A DNA stretch of 64,000 bases from positions 28,082 through 92,081 of the forward strand of contig JAHEDW010000002.1 in assembly GCA_024641025.1 (NCBI GenBank). The letters are read 5' to 3'. A program made the translations under genes and the position numbers. Below the pieces are notes generated by a model. The model did no database searches. It saw nothing but the letters and a program-made list of their open reading frames with translations, and was not told the DNA's origin. Shown here piece after piece: positions 9,459-17,964 of this stretch. Numbering within the stretch: position 1 is the first letter of the stretch; every line of letters begins with the position of its first letter. This DNA is from Gallionella sp. (lineage in GTDB: Bacteria; Pseudomonadota; Gammaproteobacteria; Burkholderiales; Gallionellaceae).

Positions 9459-10577
9459 ATGAATGAATTCCTTCCCTTTTCCAAACCTACTATAGATGAG
9501 GTCACAATTGCCGCAGTGGCTGAAGTGCTTCGCTCCGGTTGGATTACCAGTGGCCCCAAAGTACTGGAATTCGAAAAGCAGTTATCCGCCTATTTCGGTG
9601 GCCGCCCTGTGCGCACTTTCAACTCTGGTACATGCACAATGGAGATCGCTCTTCGTATCGCAGGGATTGGTTCAGGAGATGAGGTTATCACCACGCCGAT
9701 CTCTTGGGTGGCGACTGCCAACGTGATTCTCGAGGTGGGAGCGAAACCAGTTTTTGCTGATATCGATCCAGTGACTCGTAACATAGATCTTGATAAAGTC
9801 GAGGCAGCGATCACGACCAAGACACGTGCAATCATTCCGGTTTATCTGGCAGGTAATCCTGTGGACATGGACAAGTTGTATGCGATAGCCAAAAAGTACA
9901 ATCTTAGGATTATCGAGGACGCAGCTCAGGCGATTGGTTCGACCTGGAAAGGTAGAGCCATCGGTTCATTCGGTGATTTTGTTTCATTCAGCTTCCAGGC
10001 CAACAAGAACATTACTACTTCCGAAGGGGGTTGTCTGGTGTTGAACAACAACGAAGAAGTAATGCTTGCCGAAAAATACCGCTTACAAGGAGTGACAAGG
10101 AGTGGTTGGGATGGCATCGAAGTGGACGTATTGGGTGGCAAGTACAATATGACCGACATAGCAGCAGCAATCGGGCTTGGCCAGTTCAGTAAACTAAATG
10201 ACATTACCATCAAGAGGCGCAAGTTGGCGCGTCATTATTTTGCAATACTGGGCAATGGCTTTGAGAAACATACTGGTGCGCAGTTGCCGGTTGAAAATTT
10301 CGAAAATTCCAATTGGCACTTGTTTCAAGTTGTTCTCCCAGACCGCATTTCCCGTGCAGATTTCATGTCAAAGATGAAAGACAGGAAAATCGGTGTTGGT
10401 TTTCACTATGCCCCAATCCACCTTTTCAAAATGTATAGAGCGCTCGGATTCAAGGAAGGCATGTTCCCGATTGCAGAGAGAGTGGGTAGGCAGATCGTTT
10501 CGTTGCCAATGTTCTATTCGATGAATGAAGGAGATGTGGAGCACACATGCGAGGCGATGCTTGAGGTGCTCAGATAG
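9459..10577 (+). CDS. arnB: UDP-4-amino-4-deoxy-L-arabinose aminotransferase ArnB
   Basis: DegT/DnrJ/EryC1-family PLP aminotransferase of 372 residues. It converts UDP-4-keto-pentose and glutamate to UDP-Ara4N in the cytoplasm. Visible are the substrate loop RSGWITSGPKV, the cofactor-binding EDAAQAIGS, and the PLP lysine in SFQANKNITTSEGG (Lys183). The start ATG follows CTAGAGG by a normal spacing. It lies within the arn cluster after a 142-base gap. Other sugar aminotransferases share this fold, but the arn neighbours make ArnB the best call. Confidence 0.92.
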   Translation: MNEFLPFSKPTIDEVTIAAVAEVLRSGWITSGPKVLEFEKQLSAYFGGRPVRTFNSGTCTMEIALRIAGIGSGDEVITTPISWVATANVILEVGAKPVFADIDPVTRNIDLDKVEAAITTKTRAIIPVYLAGNPVDMDKLYAIAKKYNLRIIEDAAQAIGSTWKGRAIGSFGDFVSFSFQANKNITTSEGGCLVLNNNEEVMLAEKYRLQGVTRSGWDGIEVDVLGGKYNMTDIAAAIGLGQFSKLNDITIKRRKLARHYFAILGNGFEKHTGAQLPVENFENSNWHLFQVVLPDRISRADFMSKMKDRKIGVGFHYAPIHLFKMYRALGFKEGMFPIAERVGRQIVSLPMFYSMNEGDVEHTCEAMLEVLR

Positions 10578-10673
10578 AACTCTGTTCTTGTCAGTTGTGC
10601 TTTCTGTCCATGCTAATCGCTTGAGTGGCCATATTTCGCTAACCTAGTTTCCTTGCTGTAAAATGCCGACCTT

Positions 10674-11663
10674 ATGAGTACACCTCAATTATCAGTAGTC
10701 ATCCCAGTCTATAACGAAGAGCAGGGCTTGCAGGCTTTGTTTGACCGTTTATATCCTGCTTTGGATAAGCTAGGCATTTCATATGAGATATTGTTTGTCA
10801 ATGACGGCAGTCGCGATCGTTCCGCCGCAATATTGCGCGAGCAATTCCAGAAACGGCCAGAAGTGACGCGAGTGATATTGTTTGACGGTAATTTCGGGCA
10901 GCACATGGCTATTATGGCGGCGTTCGAACATTGTCGTGGGGAGCGTATCGTCACGCTAGATGCGGACTTGCAGAATCCTCCAGAAGATACCGGTCTGTTA
11001 TTGGAGAAGATGGATGAGGGCCATGATTATGTCGGCTCGATACGTCGTCAGCGTAATGACAGCGCATGGCGTCATGTTGCTTCGCGCGCAATGAACGGGT
11101 TACGTGAACGGACTACGCGAATCAAGATGACCGATCAGGGTTGCATGTTCAGGGCTTACGATCGGCGTATTGTCGATGCGATCAATAGTTGCAAAGAGGT
11201 GAGCACGTTTATCCCTGCTTTGGCTTATACATTTGCACGTAATCCCGCCGAAGTGGTGGTGGGGCATGAAGAGCGAACTGCTGGTGAATCGAAATATTCA
11301 CTCTATAGCCTGATACGACTGAATTTTGACTTGATGACCAGTTTTTCGCTGATACCGCTTCAATTGTTCTCGATGTTGGGCATTACCATTTCCTTGCTGT
11401 CTGGATTCCTTGTGGTATTGCTTGTGTTGCGCCGACTGATCGTGGGACCGGAGGCAGAAGGCCTGTTTACTTTGTTCGCCATAGCGTTCTTGTTGATCGG
11501 AATCACGCTGTTTGGAATTGGTCTTCTTGGTGAGTACATAGGTCGTGTCTACCAACAGGTGCGGCACAGGCCGCGTTATCTTGTCGAGGCGATTCTTGAA
11601 CAGCAGGATTCAGGGGAGGTTTCAATGGACATGGGGAAAATTGGCCCGGCGGTTCGTAGATGA
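10674..11663 (+). CDS. arnC: Undecaprenyl-phosphate 4-deoxy-4-formamido-L-arabinose transferase ArnC
   Basis: GT2-family polyprenyl-phosphate glycosyltransferase of 329 residues that attaches formylated Ara4N to undecaprenyl phosphate at the cytoplasmic face. The catalytic half has LSVVIPVYNEEQGL, LFVNDGSRDRS and the DXD region LDADLQNPPED. Two C-terminal hydrophobic helices (about 230-258 and 268-292) anchor it. Its TGA overlaps the ATG of a 45-codon frame at 11660 that sits before arnA. Without its neighbours it would read as a generic dolichol-phosphate mannosyltransferase-like enzyme. Confidence 0.9.
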   Translation: MSTPQLSVVIPVYNEEQGLQALFDRLYPALDKLGISYEILFVNDGSRDRSAAILREQFQKRPEVTRVILFDGNFGQHMAIMAAFEHCRGERIVTLDADLQNPPEDTGLLLEKMDEGHDYVGSIRRQRNDSAWRHVASRAMNGLRERTTRIKMTDQGCMFRAYDRRIVDAINSCKEVSTFIPALAYTFARNPAEVVVGHEERTAGESKYSLYSLIRLNFDLMTSFSLIPLQLFSMLGITISLLSGFLVVLLVLRRLIVGPEAEGLFTLFAIAFLLIGITLFGIGLLGEYIGRVYQQVRHRPRYLVEAILEQQDSGEVSMDMGKIGPAVRR

Positions 11664-11797
11664 GTAGAACAATTGTTGTTGCTTATCATGATAGGAATTG
11701 TCCCACAGAGTTACGGCGACGTAATCCCGGTGCAAGTGCGGCGCACTTAGCACAATGCTTAGCACAAAATATTTGGAACGTTCTCAGTTATGAGTAG
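11660..11797 (+). CDS. Short 45-codon frame between arnC and arnA; possible remnant or coupling peptide
   Basis: A frame of 45 codons begins at the ATGA overlap with the arnC stop and ends with TAG at 11795-11797, eight bases into arnA (ATG 11790). Its first eleven residues, MSRTIVVAYHD, closely resemble the ArnA formyltransferase start, MSRAVVFAYHN, and the DNA is alike over about 33 bases. The rest shows no relation. It could be a decayed partial duplication of the arnA 5' end or a translated leader coupling arnC to arnA. It also holds a 12-base tandem repeat with CTTAGCACAA at 11746 and 11758. No function is assigned. Confidence 0.35.
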   Translation: MSRTIVVAYHDRNCPTELRRRNPGASAAHLAQCLAQNIWNVLSYE

Positions 11798-12710
11798 GGC
11801 TGTGGTATTTGCGTACCATAACGTCGGTGTGCGATGCTTAAATGTTTTGCTTGCGCATGGTATTGATGTCGTACTATTGGTCACCCATACAAACAACCCT
11901 AATGAGAACATCTGGTTCGATAGCGTTGCAGATCTTGCTGAATTACATGGAATCCCAGTAATCACGCCAGACAATCCCAATACTATGGAAGTGGTGGAGC
12001 AGATTCGTGCCTTGCAACCGGATTTCTTCTTTTCCTTCTATTATCGTGAGATGCTCAAGCATGAATTGTTGGGAATACCTAGTCATGGTGCTTTGAACAT
12101 GCATGGGTCGTTGTTGCCGAAATATCGTGGTCGGGTGCCGGTGAATTGGGCGATAATCCATGGCGAGACTGAAACTGGCGCAACCCTTCATTACATGACC
12201 GAGAAGCCAGATAATGGAGACATCGTTGCTCAACAGGCAGTGCCGATTTTGCCCAACGATACGGCTTTGGATGTATTCGGTAAAGTCACGGTAGCAGCTG
12301 AAATGGCGTTGAATAAGTGCCTTCCCAATCTGATTGCTGGTCGTGCCGAACCGATGAAGCAGGATTTGAGCAAGGGCGCTTACTTTGGTGGTCGCAAACC
12401 AGAAGATGGAATCATTGACTGGTCGCAATCTGCGCTGACGATACATAATCTGGTACGCGCTGTTGCTCCTCCTTATCCGGGTGCGACAACTAAGTTGGCG
12501 AGCAGGCCTTTACGCATTCTCCAGACGCTGCTGGTAAATAATGATACCGACAACGTGCTGCCTGGATTATATGTGCGGGAAGGTAAAGCTTACGCGACCT
12601 GCGGAAAGGGCGTGTTACGAGTGGTACGATTCGAATTGGATGGCACAGAAACGAGTGCTGAGGAATTCGCCGCACGCTTCGGTACTCTCAAAATCGAATT
12701 TAATCGTTAA
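11790..12710 (+). CDS. arnA: UDP-4-amino-4-deoxy-L-arabinose formyltransferase (ArnA N-terminal half as a separate protein)
   Basis: Transfers a formyl group from 10-formyltetrahydrofolate to UDP-Ara4N, making the substrate of ArnC. The 306 residues match the N-terminal domain of enterobacterial ArnA and show the catalytic Asn and His in ALNMHGSLLPKYRG (Asn103, His105) and the Asp in KPDNGDIV (about Asp141). A C-terminal OB-like domain starts near residue 205. The decarboxylase half is encoded by the next gene, 10 bases downstream, so the bifunctional enzyme is split. The start overlaps the end of the 45-codon frame. Confidence 0.88.
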   Translation: MSRAVVFAYHNVGVRCLNVLLAHGIDVVLLVTHTNNPNENIWFDSVADLAELHGIPVITPDNPNTMEVVEQIRALQPDFFFSFYYREMLKHELLGIPSHGALNMHGSLLPKYRGRVPVNWAIIHGETETGATLHYMTEKPDNGDIVAQQAVPILPNDTALDVFGKVTVAAEMALNKCLPNLIAGRAEPMKQDLSKGAYFGGRKPEDGIIDWSQSALTIHNLVRAVAPPYPGATTKLASRPLRILQTLLVNNDTDNVLPGLYVREGKAYATCGKGVLRVVRFELDGTETSAEEFAARFGTLKIEFNR

Positions 12711-12720
12711 GGAAACCGCA

Positions 12721-13764
12721 ATGAAAAAAGTATTGATTCTCGGTGTGAACGGATTTATTGGTCACCACCTTTCCAACCGCATCCTCGATACCACCGATTG
12801 GGAAGTGTTCGGTATGGACATGAGCACAGATCGGATCAGCGATCTTATTGGGCGGGACCGCTTCCATTTTTTCGAGGGTGATATCACAATCAACAAAGAG
12901 TGGGTCGAGTACCATGTGCGCAAGTGCGACGTGATCTTGCCGTTAGTTGCTATTGCTACACCGTCTACTTATGTCAAGCAACCGCTGCGCGTATTCGAAC
13001 TCGACTTTGAGGCCAATCTTCCAATCGTGCGTTCGGCGGTCAAGTACGGCAAACATCTGGTGTTTCCGTCCACTTCTGAAGTATATGGCATGTGCCACGA
13101 TGATGAATTCGATCCTGAAAATTCAGAGCTTGTTTGCGGACCGATCAATAAACCACGCTGGATATATTCTTGTTCCAAGCAATTGATGGATAGAGTGATC
13201 TGGGGCTATGGGATGCAGGATAATCTGAACTTCACACTTTTCCGTCCTTTCAACTGGATCGGTGCCGGTCTTGATTCCATCCATACACCCAAGGAGGGAA
13301 GCTCAAGAGTAGTTACGCAATTTCTTGGACACATTGTTCGTGGCGAGAACATTAGCCTTGTTGATGGGGGGCATCAGAAGCGCGCCTTTACTTATATCGA
13401 TGACGGTATCGATGCATTGGTGAAGATCATAGCGAACAAGGATGGCATTGCCTCTGGCAAGATCTATAACATTGGTAATCCGGAGAATAACTATGCCATA
13501 TGCGACCTTGCCGACATGATGTTGAAATTGGCCAAGGAATATCCTGAGTATCGCGAGTCTGCTCTGAAAGTAAAGATCGTTGAAACTACTTCGGCAGCTT
13601 ATTATGGCAAGGGATATCAGGATGTGCAGAATCGCGTGCCAAAGATCACCAATACGTGTGCGGAGTTGAATTGGAAACCGTCGGTCAATATGTCTGACAC
13701 GTTGCGCTACATATTTGACGCATATCGCGGACAGGTTGCAGAAGCTCGCAGTCTGATGGACTGA
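12721..13764 (+). CDS. UDP-glucuronate decarboxylase (ArnA C-terminal half as a separate protein)
   Basis: Short-chain dehydrogenase/reductase of 347 residues that oxidises and decarboxylates UDP-glucuronate to the UDP-4-keto-pentose used by ArnB. It has a Rossmann start (VLILGVNGFIGHHL), the catalytic FPSTSEVYGM (Ser119, Glu120), the YxxxK pair in IYSCSKQLMD (Tyr149, Lys153), and the late arginine in QKRAFTYIDD. ATG 12721 follows AAGGA at 12709-12713; the open frame extends upstream inside the previous gene, without homology there. Ugd at 16.6-17.9 kb would supply UDP-glucuronate. Confidence 0.9.
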   Translation: MKKVLILGVNGFIGHHLSNRILDTTDWEVFGMDMSTDRISDLIGRDRFHFFEGDITINKEWVEYHVRKCDVILPLVAIATPSTYVKQPLRVFELDFEANLPIVRSAVKYGKHLVFPSTSEVYGMCHDDEFDPENSELVCGPINKPRWIYSCSKQLMDRVIWGYGMQDNLNFTLFRPFNWIGAGLDSIHTPKEGSSRVVTQFLGHIVRGENISLVDGGHQKRAFTYIDDGIDALVKIIANKDGIASGKIYNIGNPENNYAICDLADMMLKLAKEYPEYRESALKVKIVETTSAAYYGKGYQDVQNRVPKITNTCAELNWKPSVNMSDTLRYIFDAYRGQVAEARSLMD

Positions 13765-13766
13765 TT

Positions 13767-14693
13767 ATGGCCAAGCAGCTCGCCCTCAAGATCGATGTTG
13801 ATACTTATCGTGGTACTCGAGAAGGTGTGCCGCGTCTGGTTGAAGCACTCCAGCGCCATAATGCCCAGGCTACTTTCTTTTTCTCGCTTGGACCTGACAA
13901 CACGGGGCGTGCTATCAAGCGCGTGTTTCGTCCCGGGTTTATTGGTAAGGTCTCGCGCACTTCGGTAGTTGAACATTATGGTGTAAAGACACTGTTATAT
14001 GGAACGCTGTTACCAGCACCGGACATTGGCAAGAAATGCGCTAGCGAAATGAGAATGGTACAAGTTGCCGGTTTTGAAGTCGGGATCCATTGTTATGACC
14101 ATATACGCTGGCAAGATCATGTAGCCGGAAAGGATGCTGAGTGGACGCGACACGAGTTGCAGCTCGCAGTGGATCGCTATACTGAGATATTTGGTGAGGC
14201 GCCACATTCTCATGCTGCTGCTGGGTGGCAGATGAACCGCGACGCTTTTCGGTTGATGCAGCGCTTTGGATTCGAATATAGTTCAGATACACGCGGTACA
14301 CATCCTTTCATCCCAACCTGGCAGGCTGAGATTATTGCTTGCCCACAACTGCCAACGACCTTACCAACACTGGATGAACTGATGAATCGCGATGGTATAA
14401 CCCAGGAAAATATCGCAGATAACATACTGAATCTTACCGCACATCCTTCAAGCACTGGTCATGTTTTCACGCTTCATGCAGAACTGGAAGGTGGAAAATG
14501 GTTGCCGATATTCGAGCAGTTGATACAGGGCTGGCAACAGCAGGGTTACGAATTAGTTTCGATGCACCAGTATTTGCAAGGGCTAGATTTGGCATCGTTA
14601 CCTCGCCAGGAGGTTGTGATGAAGGAAGTGGAAGGGCGCGTCGGAAAACTGTCGGTTGCTGCAGGTGACTCGGAAGCAGGTTTTGCACAATAG
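13767..14693 (+). CDS. arnD: 4-deoxy-4-formamido-L-arabinose-phosphoundecaprenol deformylase ArnD
   Basis: NodB-like polysaccharide deacetylase of 308 residues that removes the formyl group from the lipid-linked sugar before flipping, making the transfer irreversible. It begins LALKIDVDTYRGTREGVPRL, with the metal-site aspartates typical of ArnD, and has GIHCYDHIRWQDH as the histidine motif and HPSSTGHVFTLHAELEG near the end. It starts two bases after the preceding stop. It is the last arn gene and is followed by a likely terminator. Confidence 0.88.
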   Translation: MAKQLALKIDVDTYRGTREGVPRLVEALQRHNAQATFFFSLGPDNTGRAIKRVFRPGFIGKVSRTSVVEHYGVKTLLYGTLLPAPDIGKKCASEMRMVQVAGFEVGIHCYDHIRWQDHVAGKDAEWTRHELQLAVDRYTEIFGEAPHSHAAAGWQMNRDAFRLMQRFGFEYSSDTRGTHPFIPTWQAEIIACPQLPTTLPTLDELMNRDGITQENIADNILNLTAHPSSTGHVFTLHAELEGGKWLPIFEQLIQGWQQQGYELVSMHQYLQGLDLASLPRQEVVMKEVEGRVGKLSVAAGDSEAGFAQ

Positions 14694-14745
14694 CGGCATG
14701 CTTGCAGAAGCCCTATTGCCAGGAAGATCTACTGAAACCCCCAGG

Positions 14746-14772
14746 CAGGGATTCTAGCTTTCCCTGATTTTT
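14746..14772 (+). terminator. Likely intrinsic terminator of the arn operon
   Basis: CAGGGA (14746-14751) pairs with TCCCTG (14761-14766) across a 9-base loop and is followed by ATTTTT. It lies 52 bases after the arnD stop and 26 bases before the next start codon. Confidence 0.5.
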
Positions 14773-14798
14773 GAAAAATTTATTATGGTGGTGAATAT

Positions 14799-16511
14799 AT
14801 GAAGATATGGTGGGAATCGCTGGGAATTCAGCTAAAACTCCAGATCATCATCCAGTTGGTGTTAATTGCGGTTTTAATCCCATCACAGCTTTGGATCGAA
14901 CACCATTTTAGGGAGGAGATACTACTAGCAGCGGAGAGTCGAGCTCGGATTTCGGCAGACGGCTTGATCAATGGTATGAACATGCTGATGATCAATGGCA
15001 TGATCAGCGACCCAGTAAATCGTGAACTATACATCAAGAAAATGGGTGCCTCTGAGGGCGTGAAGGAAATTCGGGTCATTCGTTCCGAACAAGTACAAAA
15101 GCAGTTTGGCCCGGGGTTGCCCCAAGAGCAGTCCATGGATGAGATAGATCGGCGTGTAATCAAAAATGTCCGAGCTGAATTTCATCGGATATATGATAAG
15201 GGTGTTCCCGAGTTGCGCGCAGTCGTTCCATTCGTTGTGAGCACCGATTTCCGCGGTACCAACTGTCTTGACTGTCATGAGTCACAAGTCGGAACTGCAA
15301 ATGGTGCGGCAAGCATCACGCTTGACCTGAAGCAAGACTATGAAAACCTGACAAGAACAAGCGCGCTGCTGTGGGGTGGGCAAGCTGCCTTGCAATTGAT
15401 TCTGTTTCTGCTCATTGGGAGATTTACCCATACAATAACCCGTCCACTTGAGAATCTTCAGTCCACGATGAGTGCATTGCAGAAAGAGGAGGACTTGGCT
15501 CGTTATGTAGGTACGATGCCGCCCCTGAAAATATCAGGTGGGGATGAAATCGGACAGTTGAGTGCGACGTTTAACCGCATGGTTAAAACTTTGCAGCAGC
15601 AGATGATTTCGCTGCGCATCTCCGAAGAGATGCAGCAACGCTACCTGACTCTGGAACGTGAGGAACAGGCCCGTTTGATGGCGTTGCTCGCAGTGATGAA
15701 CGTTGGCGTATTGTTCGTCAGTCGGGATAACAAGATCCTCCATGTGAATCCAACGTTTTTCACTATCTGGCAGATCCCCTCTGAGACCAAGTTGGAAGGC
15801 AGAGACGTTGATGATATCCCCGGATACCTTTCACACTTACTTTCCAATGATAAGGCTGCCGCCCAACATCTTCTGGAATTGCCTGAAACGACAGACCTGT
15901 ACCTGGCGGACAAGCGAGTGGTGGTGCAGACTTGCTATGCGGTTCGCGACGTTGAGGCTCAAGTGCTTGGTCACTTGTGGCTTTACGAGGATGTCACGCA
16001 CGCGCGTCGTACTCCTGAACAGTTGTTACATTTGGCTGAGCGCGATGCACTTACCGGCCTGTGTAATCGATACCGGTTTACTAGTGAGTTGGAGCTTGCA
16101 GTGTTGGATGCAAAGCGCAATGGTGCCAAAGTAGCACTGCTCTCATTCGGCATCGATGATCTGAGCCATATCAATGACTCTTACGGAAATGTTACTGGTG
16201 ATAGGATCCTGACCCTCGTGGCTGACACAGTCGGGAAGAATGTAAGAGCCAATGAATTGTTTTGCAGGTTGCGAGGAGATGAGTTTGCGGTACTCATCAG
16301 GAATGCTTCAGAGAAAGATACAAAGGGGTTGGCGCAGCGCATCGCTCAAGACCTGTCACGAATTGAGTTTGAATCGGGTGGGCAGAGGTTTGCAGTTAAA
16401 ACGAGCATGGGAATGGCATTTTTCCCGGATAATGGTGAAAGTGAGAAGGAACTGATTACACATGCTGATGCCGAAATATCTTTGGCAAGACGATCCGGAA
16501 AGAGAATCTAG
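14799..16511 (+). CDS. Membrane sensor with periplasmic haem c motif, HAMP, PAS and degenerate GGDEF domain
   Basis: A 570-residue signalling protein. Domains in order: TM helix (about 13-32); periplasmic sensor (about 35-190) with one covalent haem c site, NCLDCH (Cys156, Cys159, His160); second TM helix (about 193-208); HAMP (about 209-270); PAS-like region (about 290-400); GGDEF domain (about 412-570). The signature is RGDEF (492-496), and the first metal-binding aspartate of canonical cyclases appears replaced by glycine (LLSFGIDDLSHIND). Cyclase activity is therefore doubtful and c-di-GMP or GTP binding remains possible. It lies just after the arn terminator. Sensing of redox state or a gas is inferred. 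Confidence 0.85.
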   Translation: MKIWWESLGIQLKLQIIIQLVLIAVLIPSQLWIEHHFREEILLAAESRARISADGLINGMNMLMINGMISDPVNRELYIKKMGASEGVKEIRVIRSEQVQKQFGPGLPQEQSMDEIDRRVIKNVRAEFHRIYDKGVPELRAVVPFVVSTDFRGTNCLDCHESQVGTANGAASITLDLKQDYENLTRTSALLWGGQAALQLILFLLIGRFTHTITRPLENLQSTMSALQKEEDLARYVGTMPPLKISGGDEIGQLSATFNRMVKTLQQQMISLRISEEMQQRYLTLEREEQARLMALLAVMNVGVLFVSRDNKILHVNPTFFTIWQIPSETKLEGRDVDDIPGYLSHLLSNDKAAAQHLLELPETTDLYLADKRVVVQTCYAVRDVEAQVLGHLWLYEDVTHARRTPEQLLHLAERDALTGLCNRYRFTSELELAVLDAKRNGAKVALLSFGIDDLSHINDSYGNVTGDRILTLVADTVGKNVRANELFCRLRGDEFAVLIRNASEKDTKGLAQRIAQDLSRIEFESGGQRFAVKTSMGMAFFPDNGESEKELITHADAEISLARRSGKRI

Positions 16512-16573
16512 AAATATTTCTGCTGATGTTATGGCTTAATGGTAGGGTTGGAAGGGCGCTTAGATAGATCTCG

Positions 16574-17914
16574 CTAAGGCCCCTGTATAGCGTTTTCCCG
16601 ACCGATGCCATGATACTCGATGCCGTGAGCAGTTACGCTGGCTGGTTCGAACAGATTTCTACCATCAAATATCACTGGTTGCTTCAATCGTGATTTGATA
16701 ACGCTGAAGTCTGGGCTCTTGAAAGCTTTCCATTCAGTGATGATTACAAGCGCATCGGCTTCATTCAGAGCATCTTTGGGATTTTCGGCATACCTCAGGT
16801 CATTGCGTTCACCATAGATATGCTGGGTCTCCTTCATCGCTACAGGGTCATAGGTTGTAATTGTTGCGCCTTTTTCCCATAACCCTTCCATCACTACTCG
16901 GCTGGTTGCTTCACGCATGTCATCGGTTCCAGGCTTGAAAGCAAGCCCCCATAGCGCGAAGTGTTTGCCTTTGAGGTTTTCTCCAAAGCGCCTTGTAATT
17001 TTCTGAAGCAGCACATTTTTCTGCGAATGGTTTACTTCTTCTACTGCCTGCAACACCTTCAAAGGGAGGCCATGCTCCTCTCCAGTGCGCTGCAGAGCAC
17101 GTATATCCTTGGGAAAACATGATCCTCCGTAACCGCAACCTGCATACAAAAAGTGGTACCCGATGCGCTGATCAGAGCCGATACCTTTTCGTACATATTC
17201 GATGTCAGCACCTACGCGTTCTGCTAGATTGGCTAGTTCGTTCATGAAAGAGATTCGTGTGGCCAGCATTGCATTGGCAGCATACTTGGTCAGTTCTGCT
17301 GATTTGATATCCATCACCATCAACCGATCGTGATTTCGCTGGAAAGGAGCGTACATATCCTGCATAACCTTGATGGCCTGATCATCTTCAGCACCAATCA
17401 CTATGCGGTCTGGGCGGTTGAAATCATCTATTGCAGCCCCTTCCTTGAGGAACTCAGGGTTGGACACCACACTGAATTTGGTATCGACCCCGCGTTTATC
17501 CAGTTCATCCTGAACTGCTTTCTTGACTTTGTCAGCGGTGCCGACGGGTACTGTGGATTTATCCACGATAACTTTGTATTCTGACATGGTGCGGCCGATA
17601 GCTCGCGCCGCTGCAATCACATATTGCAGATCGGCCGAACCGTCTTCTCCTGAGGGCGTACCTACCGCAATCATTTGTACCTGGCCGTGTGCAGTGCTTT
17701 GCTCGACATCGGTGGTGAAATGCAAGCGACCAGCAGCAACATTGCTCTTAATGACTTCTTCTAGGCCTGGTTCGTAGATTGGAACGCCGCCTTGCTGCAA
17801 TATCTCGATCTTGCGTGGATCAACGTCCAGGCACATCACGTCATTGCCTAGTTCAGCAAGGCATGCGCCGGAAACCAAACCTACATAGCCAGATCCGATG
17901 ACTGTAATTTTCAT
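16574..17914 (-). CDS. ugd: UDP-glucose 6-dehydrogenase
   Basis: NAD-dependent two-step oxidation of UDP-glucose to UDP-glucuronate, the entry substrate for Ara4N synthesis and for acidic exopolysaccharides. The 446 residues start [19 protein letters not shown], have the central [13 protein letters not shown] segment, and carry the catalytic cysteine in [11 protein letters not shown] (Cys266). ATG 17914 is preceded by AAGGATG. It lies on the opposite strand, convergent with the GGDEF gene, and is the last gene of a mutL-miaA-ugd run. Together with the arn cluster it completes the Ara4N route inside the window. Confidence 0.95.
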   Translation of the reverse strand: MKITVIGSGYVGLVSGACLAELGNDVMCLDVDPRKIEILQQGGVPIYEPGLEEVIKSNVAAGRLHFTTDVEQSTAHGQVQMIAVGTPSGEDGSADLQYVIAAARAIGRTMSEYKVIVDKSTVPVGTADKVKKAVQDELDKRGVDTKFSVVSNPEFLKEGAAIDDFNRPDRIVIGAEDDQAIKVMQDMYAPFQRNHDRLMVMDIKSAELTKYAANAMLATRISFMNELANLAERVGADIEYVRKGIGSDQRIGYHFLYAGCGYGGSCFPKDIRALQRTGEEHGLPLKVLQAVEEVNHSQKNVLLQKITRRFGENLKGKHFALWGLAFKPGTDDMREATSRVVMEGLWEKGATITTYDPVAMKETQHIYGERNDLRYAENPKDALNEADALVIITEWKAFKSPDFSVIKSRLKQPVIFDGRNLFEPASVTAHGIEYHGIGRENAIQGP

Positions 17915-17964
17915 TTTGGAGACATCCTTGATTCAACATTAACATTATGCCGCAAACAGCTAGT

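Noticed and set aside
11943..12446. 167-codon open frame antisense to arnA
   Set aside because: Lies entirely within the formyltransferase gene, with no plausible start signal or domain.
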